Below, piece by piece: positions 11,447 to 23,229 of a stretch of 64,000 nt of DNA; the first letter of the stretch is position 1; every line of letters starts with the position of its first letter. A program made the translations under genes and the position numbers. This stretch comes from Astrothelium macrocarpum (Eukaryota > Ascomycota > Dothideomycetes > Trypetheliales > Trypetheliaceae). The DNA is taken from contig JAGEMR010000019.1 of the NCBI GenBank assembly GCA_021030915.1, forward strand, positions 310,001 to 374,000. The letters run 5' to 3'. Below the pieces are notes generated by a model. It saw nothing but the letters and a program-made list of their open reading frames with translations, was not told the DNA's origin and made no database searches.

Positions 11447-12784
11447 ATGTTGGCTCGTTCGAAAATTTCCAATGTGCATCATAGCTGTCGATGGTTTACG
11501 TCTTCTGTAAGACGGCGCGCTGACTTCACACATGCTGTAGTTGGCGGAGGTGCTGTTGGCTTAGCAGTAGCACGGAGGCTTCAAAGCAGAGATGGCGCAT
11601 CAACGGTTCTTATCGAAAAACATGGCAGCGTGGGGACAGAAACAAGCAGTCGCAATTCAGAGGTGAGTGAGCTAATTACTGCATAAGAATTGTACGAGTC
11701 TGCTATTAGGGATGCTTTCTAAATCGAACGCTCTCCTTAATATACCATTTGAATTCCTGCTAAGCTCTTATAGGTAATTCATGCCGGTATATACTATGGC
11801 CGAGACTCTCTCAAAACCAAGCTATGCGTCCAAGGCAAGGAAATGATGTACGACCTCTGCGAAAGATATTCCATTCCGCACTTGAACTGTGGTAAATGGA
11901 TCGTTGCGCAAGACGACGAACAGATGAGCGAACTGCAAAAAGTCCACGACCACGCCAAATCCATTGGCGTCCCCGTCCACTACCTCTCCACCGAAGAAGC
12001 TCAGCGTCGCGAACCTGATGTCCAAGCCAAAGCCGGCATCCTCGAAAGCCCGACAACCGGCATCATCGACAGCCATGCATACATGACCTTTCTCCACGGC
12101 GCCTTTGAAGACCTCGGCGGCGACTGTGCCCTGCACTCCACCGTAACCCGGATCGAGCCCCTCGACCGCGGCCGCTCCGGCTGGAGAATCTGGACTTCCC
12201 CTTCCTCCTCCTCCTCTAACGAGGATTCTGACGCCATCACCGCTGAAACCCTCATCACCTCCGCCGGCCTATACGCCGTCCAACTGCATAACCTTATCCA
12301 ACCCCCGTCCCTACATCGCACTCCCTTCTACGCCAAGGGCAACTACTTCTCGTACTCGCCCTCGCGCCCCAAGCCCTCCACGCTCATCTACCCAGCCCCC
12401 CGCCCCGGCCACGGCGGTCTCGGCACGCACCTCACGCGCGACCTTGGTGGGCGCATTCGCTTCGGACCCGATGTCGAGTGGGTGGACTCGCCCAGCGACT
12501 ACGCTCCGGCCGTGTCCGAAGAGCGGTTTGCGGCCGCGCTGACGGAGATCCGGAGTTATTTGCCCGGGGTGGATGAGAGCGGTATTGCGTTGGATTATGC
12601 GGGGATCAGGCCGAAGCTGGGAGAGGGGGGCAGTGCGGTGGCGGGCGGGAAGGGGTTTGCGGATTTTTGGATTGTGAGGGAGGAGGGGTGGGAGGGGTGG
12701 GTGAATTTGATGGGGGTTGAGAGTCCGGGGCTGACGAGCAGTTTGGCGATTGGGGAGATGGTTTATGGGTTGTTGTATGAGTAG
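11447..12784 (+). CDS. L-2-hydroxyglutarate dehydrogenase-like FAD oxidoreductase
   Basis: DAO-fold flavoprotein that would oxidise L-2-hydroxyglutarate, a metabolite-repair reaction, probably in mitochondria. Exon 1 is 11447-11662 and exon 2 is 11774-12784, with a 111-bp intron; the product is 408 residues, normal for L2HGDH. The first 25 residues are basic and Ser-rich, as in a mitochondrial targeting peptide. The FAD fingerprint VVGGGAVGLAVARRL follows. The junction recreates the family signature SSRNSEVIHAGIYY. Later landmarks are ESPTTGIIDSHAYM and DYAGIRPKL near the C-terminus. The third codon position turns very GC-rich from about 12000 onward, unlike exon 1. It converges with SRF1 (stop codons 253 bp apart). 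Confidence 0.85.
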
Positions 12785-13037
12785 GGGGCGAGGGTGGTGT
12801 GGTGATGAGATGTGAGTCTAACGAGGCGGAAGCGATGAGAATAACTTGAATCGTTGCGCATGTGTTTTGCAACGTTGCTATGAGGATGGATTGGAACAAA
12901 TACGTTGTCCGCATCTGAGTTTCACAGTAAGAATGTTATAGGGCGTGTAGATTGAGGAAAGAGGAAATGCGGACAGTGTGAAACAAACGCTACTGGGTTG
13001 GCGGATACTGTAGATAGTACTTTTGAGGAGGTCGCGG

Positions 13038-13988
13038 TTACTGTCTCCCGCTGACCCTTTCAATAACTCGAAAAACAGACACGCTAAACGTCAGAACCCA
13101 CGCTGCAAGAGCGACAAGCAAAACTCCAGACAAGGCTTTCTTCCGCGCATATACATCCAAGTCAACGGCATTGTGCAAGGGATCTAGCATAGTCCCATCC
13201 GTTATACATGCCTCCTGCTCATCTGTCAGAGCCAGGAAGGCCAAGGTCAGGTTCGCAGAATCAAAAATGATGAAGTAGAGATCCAAGAATATCAGGCGTA
13301 TCTTGGCCGCAGGTCTCCGTAAGCCAAGAGGTTTCGAGGTATATTCGTCATAGGTAACGTAGAGGAGATAAGGAATGGCGATGCTATCGACAACAATGGC
13401 CATAATGGAGCTTGTAGGGCGCCAACCGCAATGCACCGAGCGAATGAGATTGAGAATGGTGACTCCCAGACCCAGCGCAGTAGTCGAGCAGGCCAGAACA
13501 ATGATCCGGAATATCAGCGGGATAAAAGGATTCCGTAAAACTGTATGTCGAATCACTGCCGGCCATTGCTCCATACGTTTGAGTATCGGCTCGTTCTTGG
13601 CTTTCTCTTCCTCAGGCGACTGACGCACCTGTCCATCCATGTCAGGCATGTGCTGTCGTAGCCACTGCTGGCTCACTCGTCGACCCGGTTCTGTGGAGGG
13701 AAGAGCAGTTGCTCTCATAAAGGAGCGCCACATGGGGGCAGAAGCTTGCATTGGCTGAGTGATGATGACGGGCTCGCGTTCTCGGAGGTGATCGAATCGA
13801 CGACCCCGAGGGGCATTGGCTTTCGGTGCTTCTTTGACGCTGGTGAGGTTGGGAGCGACATTTTGTCGTAGCCAGCGCGCATCCTCCTCGTCGAATGAGC
13901 GCACATAGGGCGGTATGGTTCGCACAGCTCGGCGTCTATCAATGTTGTCGATGGCTGCGTCATCTAGGTGCGCCGGGTCAGAGGCCAT
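13038..13988 (-). CDS. SRF1: Regulator of phospholipase D, SRF1-like membrane protein
   Basis: Membrane protein related to yeast Srf1, a regulator of phospholipase D (Spo14). Single exon. I chose the ATG at 13988 (MASDPAHLDD), giving 316 residues, because the open frame upstream of it has no in-frame ATG and starts only with alternative codons. The N-terminal half is hydrophilic with the conserved IPPYVRSFDEEDARWL and, at about residues 138-150, a Glu/Lys-rich stretch. The C-terminal half has four probable transmembrane segments, including the signature YLLYVTYDEYTSKPLGLR and IRLIFLDLYFIIFDSANL. Divergent from the K+/H+ exchange-related gene across a 400-bp spacer. Confidence 0.78.
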   Translation of the reverse strand: MASDPAHLDDAAIDNIDRRRAVRTIPPYVRSFDEEDARWLRQNVAPNLTSVKEAPKANAPRGRRFDHLREREPVIITQPMQASAPMWRSFMRATALPSTEPGRRVSQQWLRQHMPDMDGQVRQSPEEEKAKNEPILKRMEQWPAVIRHTVLRNPFIPLIFRIIVLACSTTALGLGVTILNLIRSVHCGWRPTSSIMAIVVDSIAIPYLLYVTYDEYTSKPLGLRRPAAKIRLIFLDLYFIIFDSANLTLAFLALTDEQEACITDGTMLDPLHNAVDLDVYARKKALSGVLLVALAAWVLTFSVSVFRVIERVSGRQ

Positions 13989-14388
13989 TGGCAAGGAAAA
14001 ATAAAGCTTCAAGCTGAATAGCCAAAGAAGAAAGATTTGATTGCACAACTCGTCGGCCGCATCATCGTATCGACGACATCGTATTGACGGGAGCGTTTAA
14101 AAAGTATTCTTCAAATCCATTGTTCGCTGTGGTTGGAATCATGTGTTAATGTGATGAGCTGGTAGCATTATGCTCAATGTCGTAGAAGGTTACACGGCGG
14201 AGATGACGGATAGCTTACTGAACAAGCGCGCGTTTTTTCGGTTGCTTAGCACGCGTTCCGCCGGGTTGTTCTTGGATGGAATTCCAAGCTTCCCATAGGC
14301 GCGTTTCATTGACGACTTCCCGAAAAATGTAATTCTAGTCGCCCATTCTCCAACTCTACGCCTACTCGCACCCTTGCTGGGGCTCGCC
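13989..14388. promoter_or_regulatory. Divergent promoter region (SRF1-like and K+/H+ exchange-related genes)
   Basis: A 400-bp spacer between two genes pointing away from each other. It must hold both promoters. No specific element can be named. Confidence 0.5.
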
Positions 14389-15407
14389 ATGCGCCTTTTC
14401 CTCCTTCCAATCTCTTCTCGACGTGCACTTGTTTATTGCGAACGTGTCGAGCCTCAGATTGCCGCAGACGGCAAGCCTCCTCTGCTTGATCGAATCACAC
14501 AAAGAGTGAGCAAGACTTGGGCGGACTGGGAAAAAACCGAGCAGAAAGGCATAAATGCATGGAAGAAGACGGTCACACGTTACGGCAATGCAGCCTTCAA
14601 GAGAATACCGTATGAGGAATGGGGCCTTAAATCCATCCCTCCATTATCTCGGAAACGAGCAAAGGCAATCGAAGAAAGCAAACCTAACATCGAGGTCTTG
14701 TTTCCCGGATTATTTCTAAAAGAACATCGTGTTCTTGGCATACTTGAGAAACTGGCGCTAGAAAGACAAGCTTTGCACAAGCAGAGAATGATATGGAGTG
14801 GCATTGGCGCCCCTCTTACTTTGCCATTCGCTCTGGTGCCTATGTATGGCTGGTTGCTTGGGTCACAGAGCGAACGACGACAAGGCTGACCTCAATAGAA
14901 TACCAAACATTCCTGGCTTCTATCTCTTGTTCCGAGCCTGGTCGCATTATAGAGGTAGGTAGCGCCGTTTCTAAATCGCGCATAATGCTGACGGCATTTG
15001 CAGCGCTTTATGGCGCACGACATCTGAAAAAGTTGTTGGATCATCAATGCGCCATTTTGAAGCCATCTTCAACATTGGACGAACTCTACACAGCCGGATT
15101 AATGAATCCTACAAGGCAAGGCACGCGAAGTGCGGCAGTGCCAACAAGTGATGAAGTCAAGCAAGTTGCTGAGTTGATTGACCTTCAAACGAACAACGGG
15201 ACAGAAGATGTAATGCTTCTTCAAGGTTGGAATGGTAAACTTATCGCCGAGCGATTTGAGCTACCTGAGATGGAGGTGGAAGTGGAGCGAGCAGTGGAGC
15301 AGGTGGAGAAAAGCATCAAAGCCAAGGAAGAGCTAGTAGAAGAAAAACAGGAGATTGAAGCTGCGACAAGACTGTCCAGGCCAGAAGACGAGAAGAAACA
15401 ACAGTGA
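14389..15407 (+). CDS. Mitochondrial K+-H+ exchange-related protein
   Basis: Member of the fungal family annotated as mitochondrial K+-H+ exchange-related (yeast YDL183C-like), thought to affect cation balance of the inner membrane. Exons 14389-14843, 14899-14954 and 15004-15407 give 304 residues. Introns are 55 and 49 bp; the middle exon (56 bp) is supported because it restores VPIIPNIPGFYLLFRAWSHYR across both junctions. The start MRLFLLPISSRRALVYCERV is the conserved N-terminus. Hydrophobic segments lie around the first and second junctions. The C-terminal 70 residues are a highly charged coiled-coil-like tail rich in Glu, Lys and Val. The function is known only loosely even in yeast. Confidence 0.88.
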
Positions 15408-16788
15408 TGGACGATAGAAGCATACCATGTACCACTCAGAAGCCCACATATATACTACCTTTACAATCTCAAATAGATGGGCGAGCGTTCGATCTTAGAG
15501 CAATGTAATTTGCATGATTAAATTGCCGTCTCCTAAGGATCGATATCCAAACCTACCAATTTCTCCGTGCGTGGTTCAGAGTGTCTTGGCTGCGGCATCA
15601 AAAATGCGCGTTACCAAACCTAACGGTGTCATCTGAACACCACAGTTTCTCCGGTATGAGGTTGGTCTGTACTAGACAAAACAACGTGCAAAAATCAAAG
15701 TGTTTAGCGTATGAGCTGGCTCGTTTCTTTCTTACGAAGCGCCTGGACAAAGCGTGATAACCGTTGACCTAAGCCATCACGCCGAAACCCTATCTGAACC
15801 TCTAATCGCCGCGATTGGACAAAGCGCAAGAGCTGCAGGCATAGGCCCGCTCGCTTCTCCAGGTTTGCCTCAAGGTGCGAATGACCTGCGAGCCCTGGAT
15901 TGAACAAAGTTTCAGGTTGTTGTGGTGCTGCAATAGCCGACCAGCTGAAACACCAACTCCTGCATACTATCACCGTTGCTAGATGGGCTCGGCCGTGGGT
16001 GAGTAGCTCTGCTCCTGTTGGCTGCTACTGCACGAAATCAATGCGAGGAAGGTCGATACCCACGCATCCCGCGTTCCGCATACAGCCGGTGATTTGGCCA
16101 AGGCATCCTGGAGGAGATCATGGGTGGCCAGCCCTGCGTCGAAAAGCAATTAGGAGACGCTGGCCTACTTCAGGGGCCCGTTCCCTCCGGCATCAGCCAA
16201 ACCGGCCAAGATCGCCACGCCCAAGTCCATCGACTAATCTCCACTCTCCAGCGCCTTCTCCCGGCATCACGGTTGAAGAGCCCATCGCGCGCCTCGTCCG
16301 CCTTTCCCCCCGTGCTTCTTCATTCATCTATGAACCGCGGAGCAGCATCGTCGCACCTCTCCCTCTGTCGACCCATAAACCAACTCTCGCAGAGGCAGAG
16401 CTGGGCTCCTTCACGCCCAACTCCAACGTTAGCGCATGAAACACGAGGCGTCACTTGAACTGTCGGAGCGTTGTGTGCACACCATTACCACCGCTTTCTG
16501 ACAGGCGGCCCATTGCGCCACTCATCTCATCTTGGGCCAGCCACTCTACGAAGACACGCTTACTTTCATCCACAATCATACTTTGATCGTCTTCCTCATC
16601 TTACTCTACTTTTCACTGGTACCGATGTTTGGTCCTGTTCGACCATATACACAACAGCCCTGGACACAAATTGAAGGCCCTGTAATGACTCGGTACGGGT
16701 AGTCGTCTGGCCATAGGCACTTCCCTTCAGTTTGAGAAACGTCCGAGTTGGCCTGTCGGGCCTTTCCTTTCATGAACTCTCCGAACCA
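15408..16788. other. Intergenic / long 5' region of the PH-domain gene
   Basis: About 1.4 kb with several overlapping ORFs (15900-16458) rich in Pro, Ser, Arg and Ala in competing frames, none with a recognisable motif. I read it as a promoter and long leader. An unrecognised upstream exon of the next gene cannot be excluded. Confidence 0.4.
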
Positions 16789-19464
16789 ATGGCTCAAACC
16801 CAAACTGCCTACTCGGCAGCGCCAGCATCTCTAGGTCGACGCAATCCTAGAGATCTGCCCCCCATACAAACCTCTTTTACCCCTCCTTCGTTGCCAATGT
16901 CAAAGGGAAATCGAGATCGAGCAGTTTATCCACCCACCCATGTGGCTGCGCAAGCACCGCAACCGAAAATGGAACGGCGGCAGTCTAAAATGTCGCTCTT
17001 CAACCTCTTTAGTAAACCAAAGGTCGAAAAACTACGTGGCTATACAGAGAATGGTATGCCAGAGGTTGCTCGTCCACCCTCTCCGAATCGTCGGAAACAA
17101 CCTTCAGCAGCACACGCAACACAGCCCGTCTTTGATTTCGAGTTACCACCAAAGGCATTTGCCACCTTGGTTGGACCGCCTCGTACTACTCAGCAGATTC
17201 CTCCGCGAGAGAGCTCTCGTCATGCTCTGTCTCAAAAGCAATCCCGATCAAGTCTCTCACAGTCACAACAGCCATCTCAATCATGGGAACCGCCTCCGCT
17301 ATCTCAAGCGTTTGCGCGGGCCGTCAAACATGCCTTTCTCCCCGCCTTGACTTATTCGGCTGACTCAATACTGAGGGCGCAAAAGAGCAAAAGAAACAGT
17401 CTGCTACAAAATTTTAGGGACAGCAAAATTGATTTGACTTCAGATGCTACCGATGTTGCACCATCCAGAGTTTCTATTGATCGGAGTAGTCGACGATTTT
17501 CGACGCAATCCTTCACTGGCTCGGGATGGACGCGTAAAATTTACGTCCTTCTCCCACAGGGTATGCTGCTACAGTACGCTGGAGATGGTTCCCACGAAAG
17601 ACTGCCTGAAAAAGTTCTTCACTTGGAAAAGGACTCGGCTGCATTTGCATCCGATGCAATTCCAGGGCGACACTGGGTGCTACAAGTATCCCAAACGACA
17701 AATAGCGAAGGGAGTGAAATTCCAAAATCTCGATCGCTCTTTGGTCGTCTTAAAGTTCAGAACAGTTCGACTCGAAAATTAACGGGTAACATGCTTCTTG
17801 TAATGGAGAATCCGGAAGATATGAATTCTTGGATGATGGCAATCAGACGTGAGATTGAAGCCATGGGAGGGAAGAAGAGCCGACCAGATGCCCATTTGGA
17901 ACAAAGAGCCGAAGAATTGGCAAATGAATCGAAATTTCGCGACGACTCAAATCAGTGGTATGGTTCATACCGTAGCACCGCGAAAATGTCGGTTGCCATG
18001 TCGCCTATTCCGGATGTGCCGACGTCTCCACCAATCGTTGCATCACATTGGGATACGGATGAAAGAGAAATTGAGAACAACCGATTAGATGTTGACGCAC
18101 CTCATTCTAATGTGGTGGATAGTGGCTCTTCCAAATCTCGCCACTCTATCCAGAAGGCACCTTCAAATCGGACATCTACAGCCACTTTTCTCTCAGGCGC
18201 CGAGCAGCAGCTGAATCAGCTCAGAAATGGATCAAGAGAATCCGATGTGTCTTCGAATACTGTAGCCACTTCACGAGCATCTTCGCCTGAATCGCAGCAT
18301 TCGCATCCGCCGAAGCCGGTCGAACAAGAATCACGTCGCAGTTCAACAGCGAACAAGGCCCCATTCACTAGCCCAACGTTTTCATCAAACAGTTGGAGAC
18401 GTTCCATGCAAATGTTACCCAAGACGGAGGAGTATTCACTCTTCCCGAAAGAACTTGCTCCACGCGGAAAGCGGGTCTCTATGAAGTCTGATGCGAGTGA
18501 CCGTCCTGTCGAACCTGCTCCGGCCCATGCTACGATTTCCCGGAGTCCTCCCAGGCTTAACCGGCCTACACTTACTGGTATACCGTCAGAGTCTGTATTG
18601 GAATCTACACTGTCAAGCTCTCGCCAAGAGCCTGAGATTTCACCTACGAATGTGAGTGGAACTCCGCGAGCTGTCAGATCTACACCCAATTTGAAGATAC
18701 AAACAACACCATCCGAGGTGCCAGAGGTGCCCAAACTTCCCGAGATGCCCGACTTACCCAACTTCGAACAATCTCCACCAAAACCCTCCCTCATCCGGCC
18801 TCTGCGCACTGTCACCGCACTCCACCAAGACCCACCTCGCCGCCCCTCAGACCCAAAGCCACCGCGCCACATCGCCGCCGTCCCCATGCGCCTTCCCATC
18901 CGCCCCAAGCTCCCCACCCTCGACACCACCACCGTCACCACGGCCTCCAAACCCATCCCTCCAGCGGCCACCACCACCACCACCCCAAGCAACCTCACCT
19001 TCCTCACCACGCCCTCCCCCCAAACCCCACCGCTCCCGCCTCTCCCTCCGAAAAACCACGACCCCTCCCCGCTCAAGCGCCCCACCACCGTCCAAGTACG
19101 CGCAACACCCGCCCCCTTCCTCGCCACCGTACGCTCCACCTCCCAGCCCAGCACCACCACCAACGCACAGCAACCCCCGCGTTTCAACCCGCGCTCCTCG
19201 AGCCTCTTCGCGCCCAGCATCCTCGCGCCCCCGCCCCGCACCTCCGGGGGCCGCTACTTCAGCGACAGCAGCGCGAGCCGGCGCGCCCTTGAGAGCCAGC
19301 AGCAGCAGTTGCGCCAGCGCGAGATCCTGGGTGCGAGCGCCAGCGTGGCGCGTGGCTATGCGGCGCGTCCGCTCAATCGCGATTCCGCCATTGCGCTGCC
19401 GCCGCCGAGTGCGCCGCCCCCTGAGGTGCCGTTGCCGAGGGTGCCGGTGGGGAGTGGGGTGTGA
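16789..19464 (+). CDS. Large PH-domain protein, mostly disordered
   Basis: Single-exon, 891 residues from the ATG at 16789 (MAQTQTAYS). Residues about 70-85 hold MSLFNLFSKPKVEKLRGYTE, a conserved start block in fungal PH-domain proteins. A pleckstrin-homology domain spans about residues 245-360: it starts SGWTRKIYVLLPQGMLLQYA, is interrupted by a Ser-rich loop and ends with the C-terminal helix NPEDMNSWMMAIRREIEAM. The rest is low-complexity Ser, Pro and Thr. The last 200 residues are very Pro-rich and their DNA is distinctly GC-rich, so antisense ORFs there are shadows. PH domains usually bind phosphoinositides, so a membrane-linked signalling or trafficking role is likely but not specified. 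Confidence 0.85.
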   Translation: MAQTQTAYSAAPASLGRRNPRDLPPIQTSFTPPSLPMSKGNRDRAVYPPTHVAAQAPQPKMERRQSKMSLFNLFSKPKVEKLRGYTENGMPEVARPPSPNRRKQPSAAHATQPVFDFELPPKAFATLVGPPRTTQQIPPRESSRHALSQKQSRSSLSQSQQPSQSWEPPPLSQAFARAVKHAFLPALTYSADSILRAQKSKRNSLLQNFRDSKIDLTSDATDVAPSRVSIDRSSRRFSTQSFTGSGWTRKIYVLLPQGMLLQYAGDGSHERLPEKVLHLEKDSAAFASDAIPGRHWVLQVSQTTNSEGSEIPKSRSLFGRLKVQNSSTRKLTGNMLLVMENPEDMNSWMMAIRREIEAMGGKKSRPDAHLEQRAEELANESKFRDDSNQWYGSYRSTAKMSVAMSPIPDVPTSPPIVASHWDTDEREIENNRLDVDAPHSNVVDSGSSKSRHSIQKAPSNRTSTATFLSGAEQQLNQLRNGSRESDVSSNTVATSRASSPESQHSHPPKPVEQESRRSSTANKAPFTSPTFSSNSWRRSMQMLPKTEEYSLFPKELAPRGKRVSMKSDASDRPVEPAPAHATISRSPPRLNRPTLTGIPSESVLESTLSSSRQEPEISPTNVSGTPRAVRSTPNLKIQTTPSEVPEVPKLPEMPDLPNFEQSPPKPSLIRPLRTVTALHQDPPRRPSDPKPPRHIAAVPMRLPIRPKLPTLDTTTVTTASKPIPPAATTTTTPSNLTFLTTPSPQTPPLPPLPPKNHDPSPLKRPTTVQVRATPAPFLATVRSTSQPSTTTNAQQPPRFNPRSSSLFAPSILAPPPRTSGGRYFSDSSASRRALESQQQQLRQREILGASASVARGYAARPLNRDSAIALPPPSAPPPEVPLPRVPVGSGV

Positions 19465-20090
19465 GAGGTGTTTGGGGGGTGGGTGATTTTGGAGGGAGAA
19501 GAGGGTGGTTGGGTGTGTGGGTTCACTGTGTTCTATTTTCTTTGATGTCTTTTGTTGGTCAAGGAATTTCGTGGAGATGTTTATGGAGGAGTCTTTGCAT
19601 TGTTTTGGAGGAGATACCCGCACGTTTTGCTGCTTGGAAGGGTTTCGGCGGTTTTAATAAAAGCGTGCTGTTCTTTCGCTTGAGTTTGATGTCCAGATTT
19701 GCGCATCTTTCTTATTTCTACATCATTGTTACGGCTTTCCTGTCAGAACTTTTGTGTCATGTTCATGAGCTCATGTTGTATTTTTGTCTTCGTTTCATGA
19801 GTCTATGATAGGGTCATCTGCGGCATTGCTGACTCGGGGACTTGCTGTACAATTAGGGTTCAAATTGTGCAGGAATCGGCGAAAAGTTGAGTGGACTCGT
19901 TCTTTTCAGAGCTGAGGCATTTGTCATGCATATTACTTTCAACGGGTCGACGGTTTACGGCCTGAGTTAAAATGTAATATTACCGATTAAAATATTATTA
20001 CTTTATTCAAATTTTCTCTCGTTTACATGGATCCACAACACCATCTTCCGTCTTCTCATCACTTTCAGTTTTTTTTTCTTCTATTTACAC
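19465..20090. other. 3' spacer between convergent genes
   Basis: Holds the 3' UTRs of the PH-domain and polygalacturonase genes. AT-rich around 19970-20100. No gene supported. Confidence 0.45.
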
Positions 20091-21564
20091 TCAATAATTC
20101 ATAGTCAGTTGCTGCGGGAAATTATTTGGCGCGAATCCACCGCAAGGAATGCCCGTGCTGTTCGCACCTGTCGCATTTTGACCCACAATATTCGCACAAA
20201 GGTACTTCTCCGGCGGAGTTGGCAAGCCCATACTCGCGTTCACAGAAGTTATGTTAACATCAATGAACTTTAGACCAGGGCACGGCCGGCTAGCGGAGCA
20301 ATGGATAGAGCCGGCGATGTCGTAGCGGGACGTACCGGTGATGTTTTGCCAGTTGATATCGGAGATTTGCACCTGTTTATCAAGTAAGGTCAGCTGCGTT
20401 TCCCATTAAACTTGCGCATAGCAAGTCGCTAATTGTTGAAGACGACAAGAGAAAGCGAAGAGAGGTCCTTACTGTTGAGGTATCGCACACCGAAGCCGCT
20501 TCTCCGGTATTGTAAATACATTGCGTAACGTAGATGGGTTGGTCCACATTCACGTTCACCATATTCCTCCATGTGACATTCCGGACATAACCACTACCGC
20601 CACCGCCTGCATCGCTGCCACCAGCATTGCTCTCTCCAGATCCTTGCCATGTCTTGATCCAGGCAGTGTTTGAAGCGTCGACGAGCAATGCGTCTTCAAA
20701 CAACACATTTTCAACGTAATCTGGCATTGTAGGAAACTGACCTACGCTGCCAATTGGGAAGGCACCAGTACCGTAGCAGGTTAGATTACGGCCGTAGATG
20801 TTGGTGCTATTGCCCTTCACGCTGATGCAGTCATCACCACCCGTTACAGTCCAATTGTAGAAACTGACATCACGCGAGTTCCAGGTATCGCAGCCGTCCG
20901 TGTTGACAGTGGAATTGCCATCGTCGCTCGTGCTATTCATGAAGATGTTTGACATGGTCACGTTGCTACTGTGGCTGACAAAGGAATGCCAGAACTGCGA
21001 CTGCATCCATGTCATGCTATCGACGAGGACGTTGGTGCTGTTGTATATGGTGATGGCGATTGGTCGGCCGGGTTGGTTGCCTTCACCCATATCCTCGTCG
21101 TACCATGTTTGCCCTTTGAGATTGGTCAGAATAAAGCGTTGATCGTGGGCCGTGGACATACCGTTGCCATTGAAGAGGCCTTTGCCATAGCCTCTTATTG
21201 TAACGTTTTCACCACCAAAGAGCCAGGCCGTGGAGAGATTGGCGTAGATGACGGGCAAGGAATGCGATAGCCAGTATGGGACGTCTGTTGACCATTCCAT
21301 TTCGCCCAAAATATTTACATTGCAGTTCACGAGATTTGTCGTATTCATAACCTGATCAATGTAGAAATGGTTACCTTCCGTCATGGTGACCGTGCCATTG
21401 ATCCCACAAAGCTCGAAAGCTTGTAGAACCGAGGGAGTGTCATCTACTGGCTGACCTCCATTTGCGAGACTCTCCGGGTAGACATAACAGTCTGTCCCAT
21501 TGTTGACAACATAGGCCAATGCCGAAGGTACAGCGGTCGCAAAGAATAAAAGCGCAGAGAGCAT
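20091..21564 (-). CDS. Secreted exopolygalacturonase-like enzyme, GH28
   Basis: Extracellular pectin-degrading enzyme of glycoside hydrolase family 28 that likely removes galacturonic acid units from chain ends. Exon 1 is 21564-20473 and exon 2 is 20372-20091 (100-bp intron); the product is 457 residues. The start ATG at 21564 gives a signal peptide (MLSALLFFATAVPSALA). The Asp motifs are present: STVNTDGCDTW and VTGGDDCISVKGNST. The usual Gly-His-Gly of motif 3 is not seen; the corresponding region reads CYGTGAFPIGSVGQFP. The substrate-binding IK pair is kept in NTAWIKTWQG. Many Asn-x-Ser/Thr sites fit a glycosylated secreted protein. The missing His points to a divergent GH28 subgroup, so exact specificity is uncertain. 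Confidence 0.86.
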
Positions 21565-23229
21565 TTTGAAAGAGATCAAAGGAACAAGACACTTCACCAA
21601 CTACTCGTCCTCTATAGACTTCATATCGTCTTGTTATATACGCAATCCATTCCTTTTGATTAGACTGGATCATGACGATCGCATTCGCAATCATCGACTT
21701 TGTAATTCCGGGTTTTTGTTTAAAATTGCTGCCATTTCTTCATATTCAACCGCAAATCCCTGCAAAAAGCTGGGATTGCCGACACGTACCTGGCGGGGTA
21801 CCATCTAGATCTTCGGACGGTCTAGCGGAGATGAGCATGGATGGGGGTAGTGAAGATGGGAAATGTTCCTGAAGATCTGCGCCGCATTTAGGCTAATTTT
21901 GCCAAGACTTTGTCTTGCCCTCAACAGAAACCCCATGTCACTGTTGCCAAAGTGTTTTCCAGAAATCTTACTATGCTTTAATTCATTGATTTTGTATTGG
22001 ACAGTCTTTTCCAAGGTACTTTGATAGCTTCGGTCATAGTCTACTTCTCAAGGACTGCTCAAGTTTCCTGCGGGATGCATTGAAGTTCCCCTGAAGTGTG
22101 CTTTTCATGGCTCCAGACAGCGGCCAGATTTTCGAAGACTATCTCGAGCTTTGCAGTAAATCGGTTCGAGTCGCGGTCTCACACAATCGTTTCACGACTT
22201 GAGATTAGAAAGATTCGTTTTCTTTTGTTTTTTAAAAGCTAATATTGATGATGCACTGGATCTATGCTGGAAACTTCCTAATAAATTTTCCCTTCTGTGA
22301 TCTCAGCAAATGACAACGAAATTGGACTTTTTACGGTACAGTTTCTTATGGTAAAATGTCACTTCTGCTTGTTGAGGGACTCTCCGCACTGACAGAGTCC
22401 TCTTGGTTACGAGAAAGGTCCCGCAACGCAGCGTTGCTCGAATTGGCTGGCGAAGGCTGCCCTCAAAAGCAATCTCTGACAGACACGAAACTCTAATTTT
22501 CAGTCCTGAGATTAAGTAAGTAACAAATGCGACGTGCTTTGAGATTCTCTATTATCGCGTAAAGGCGATAGAAAGAAAGATATCGTTTTGATTGGATGCT
22601 TTGCTGAAGAAGCAAGAGAGGAGTCAATCTTTTCTCCGCAGTAATATGCATCGAGTCATCACCATTAGAGGCAATCAAGCATACCTGTACTTCTCAGATT
22701 TCGACATGGTGCGACTAATGCGAGTTTACTTGATATGGTTTGGCTCCTGGTGCTCCCTTCACCTTCCGCCCTGAAGGGGAAAACCGTGCATGTCTAGAAA
22801 GAGCAATTGATAAGAACCATAGGGAACCTTCCATGCTCCCGGTTGACCGATCCAAATTTCAGGCCTGTCTTCCGAGTATCTACACCTCCTTCAGTCCAGT
22901 CACGGAGAAGCAAAAAGAAATCAGGAAATAAGAAGACCTCCGATTCGTCTGTGTGGGCAGCTTTGGTGAAGAATTTCTTCATCCACCTTAAAGCAGCCAT
23001 TCTTTGGGACAAGAACTGGAATTTCCTTTCGCCCTTTGATCGACGCCATCTTTTAGGTGTTACGGCCTTCTCGTACTGCTGTATAATGATTAATGACTGC
23101 ATGTGCTATCATGTACCCAGTCGATCGATGCAATTTCAATTGTCTCCTCCCTGACCAGGTCCACTTATTTCCCCTCGTAGGAACTCTCTCTTGTTGCCGC
23201 ATCACAACGCAAATGTTACATGCGACATA
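21565..23229. promoter_or_regulatory. Long divergent intergenic region (GH28 / MFS)
   Basis: A 1.7-kb spacer between a pectinase gene and a transporter gene transcribed away from each other. No coding evidence beyond short ORFs. It may hold carbon-source-responsive elements, but none was identified with confidence. Confidence 0.4.

Noticed and set aside
15900..16458. Two overlapping ORFs of 179 and 112 codons
   Set aside because: Low-complexity Pro/Ser/Arg translations in competing frames; more likely leader of the PH-domain gene.
18216..19623. Long minus-strand ORFs (341 and 258 codons), very Gly/Arg-rich
   Set aside because: They are antisense shadows of the GC-rich, Pro-rich 3' part of the PH-domain gene.
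22141..22200. tRNA-like GGTTCGAGTC word
   Set aside because: No acceptor stem, D-arm or anticodon arm could be drawn around it; a similar word near 9890 fails likewise.
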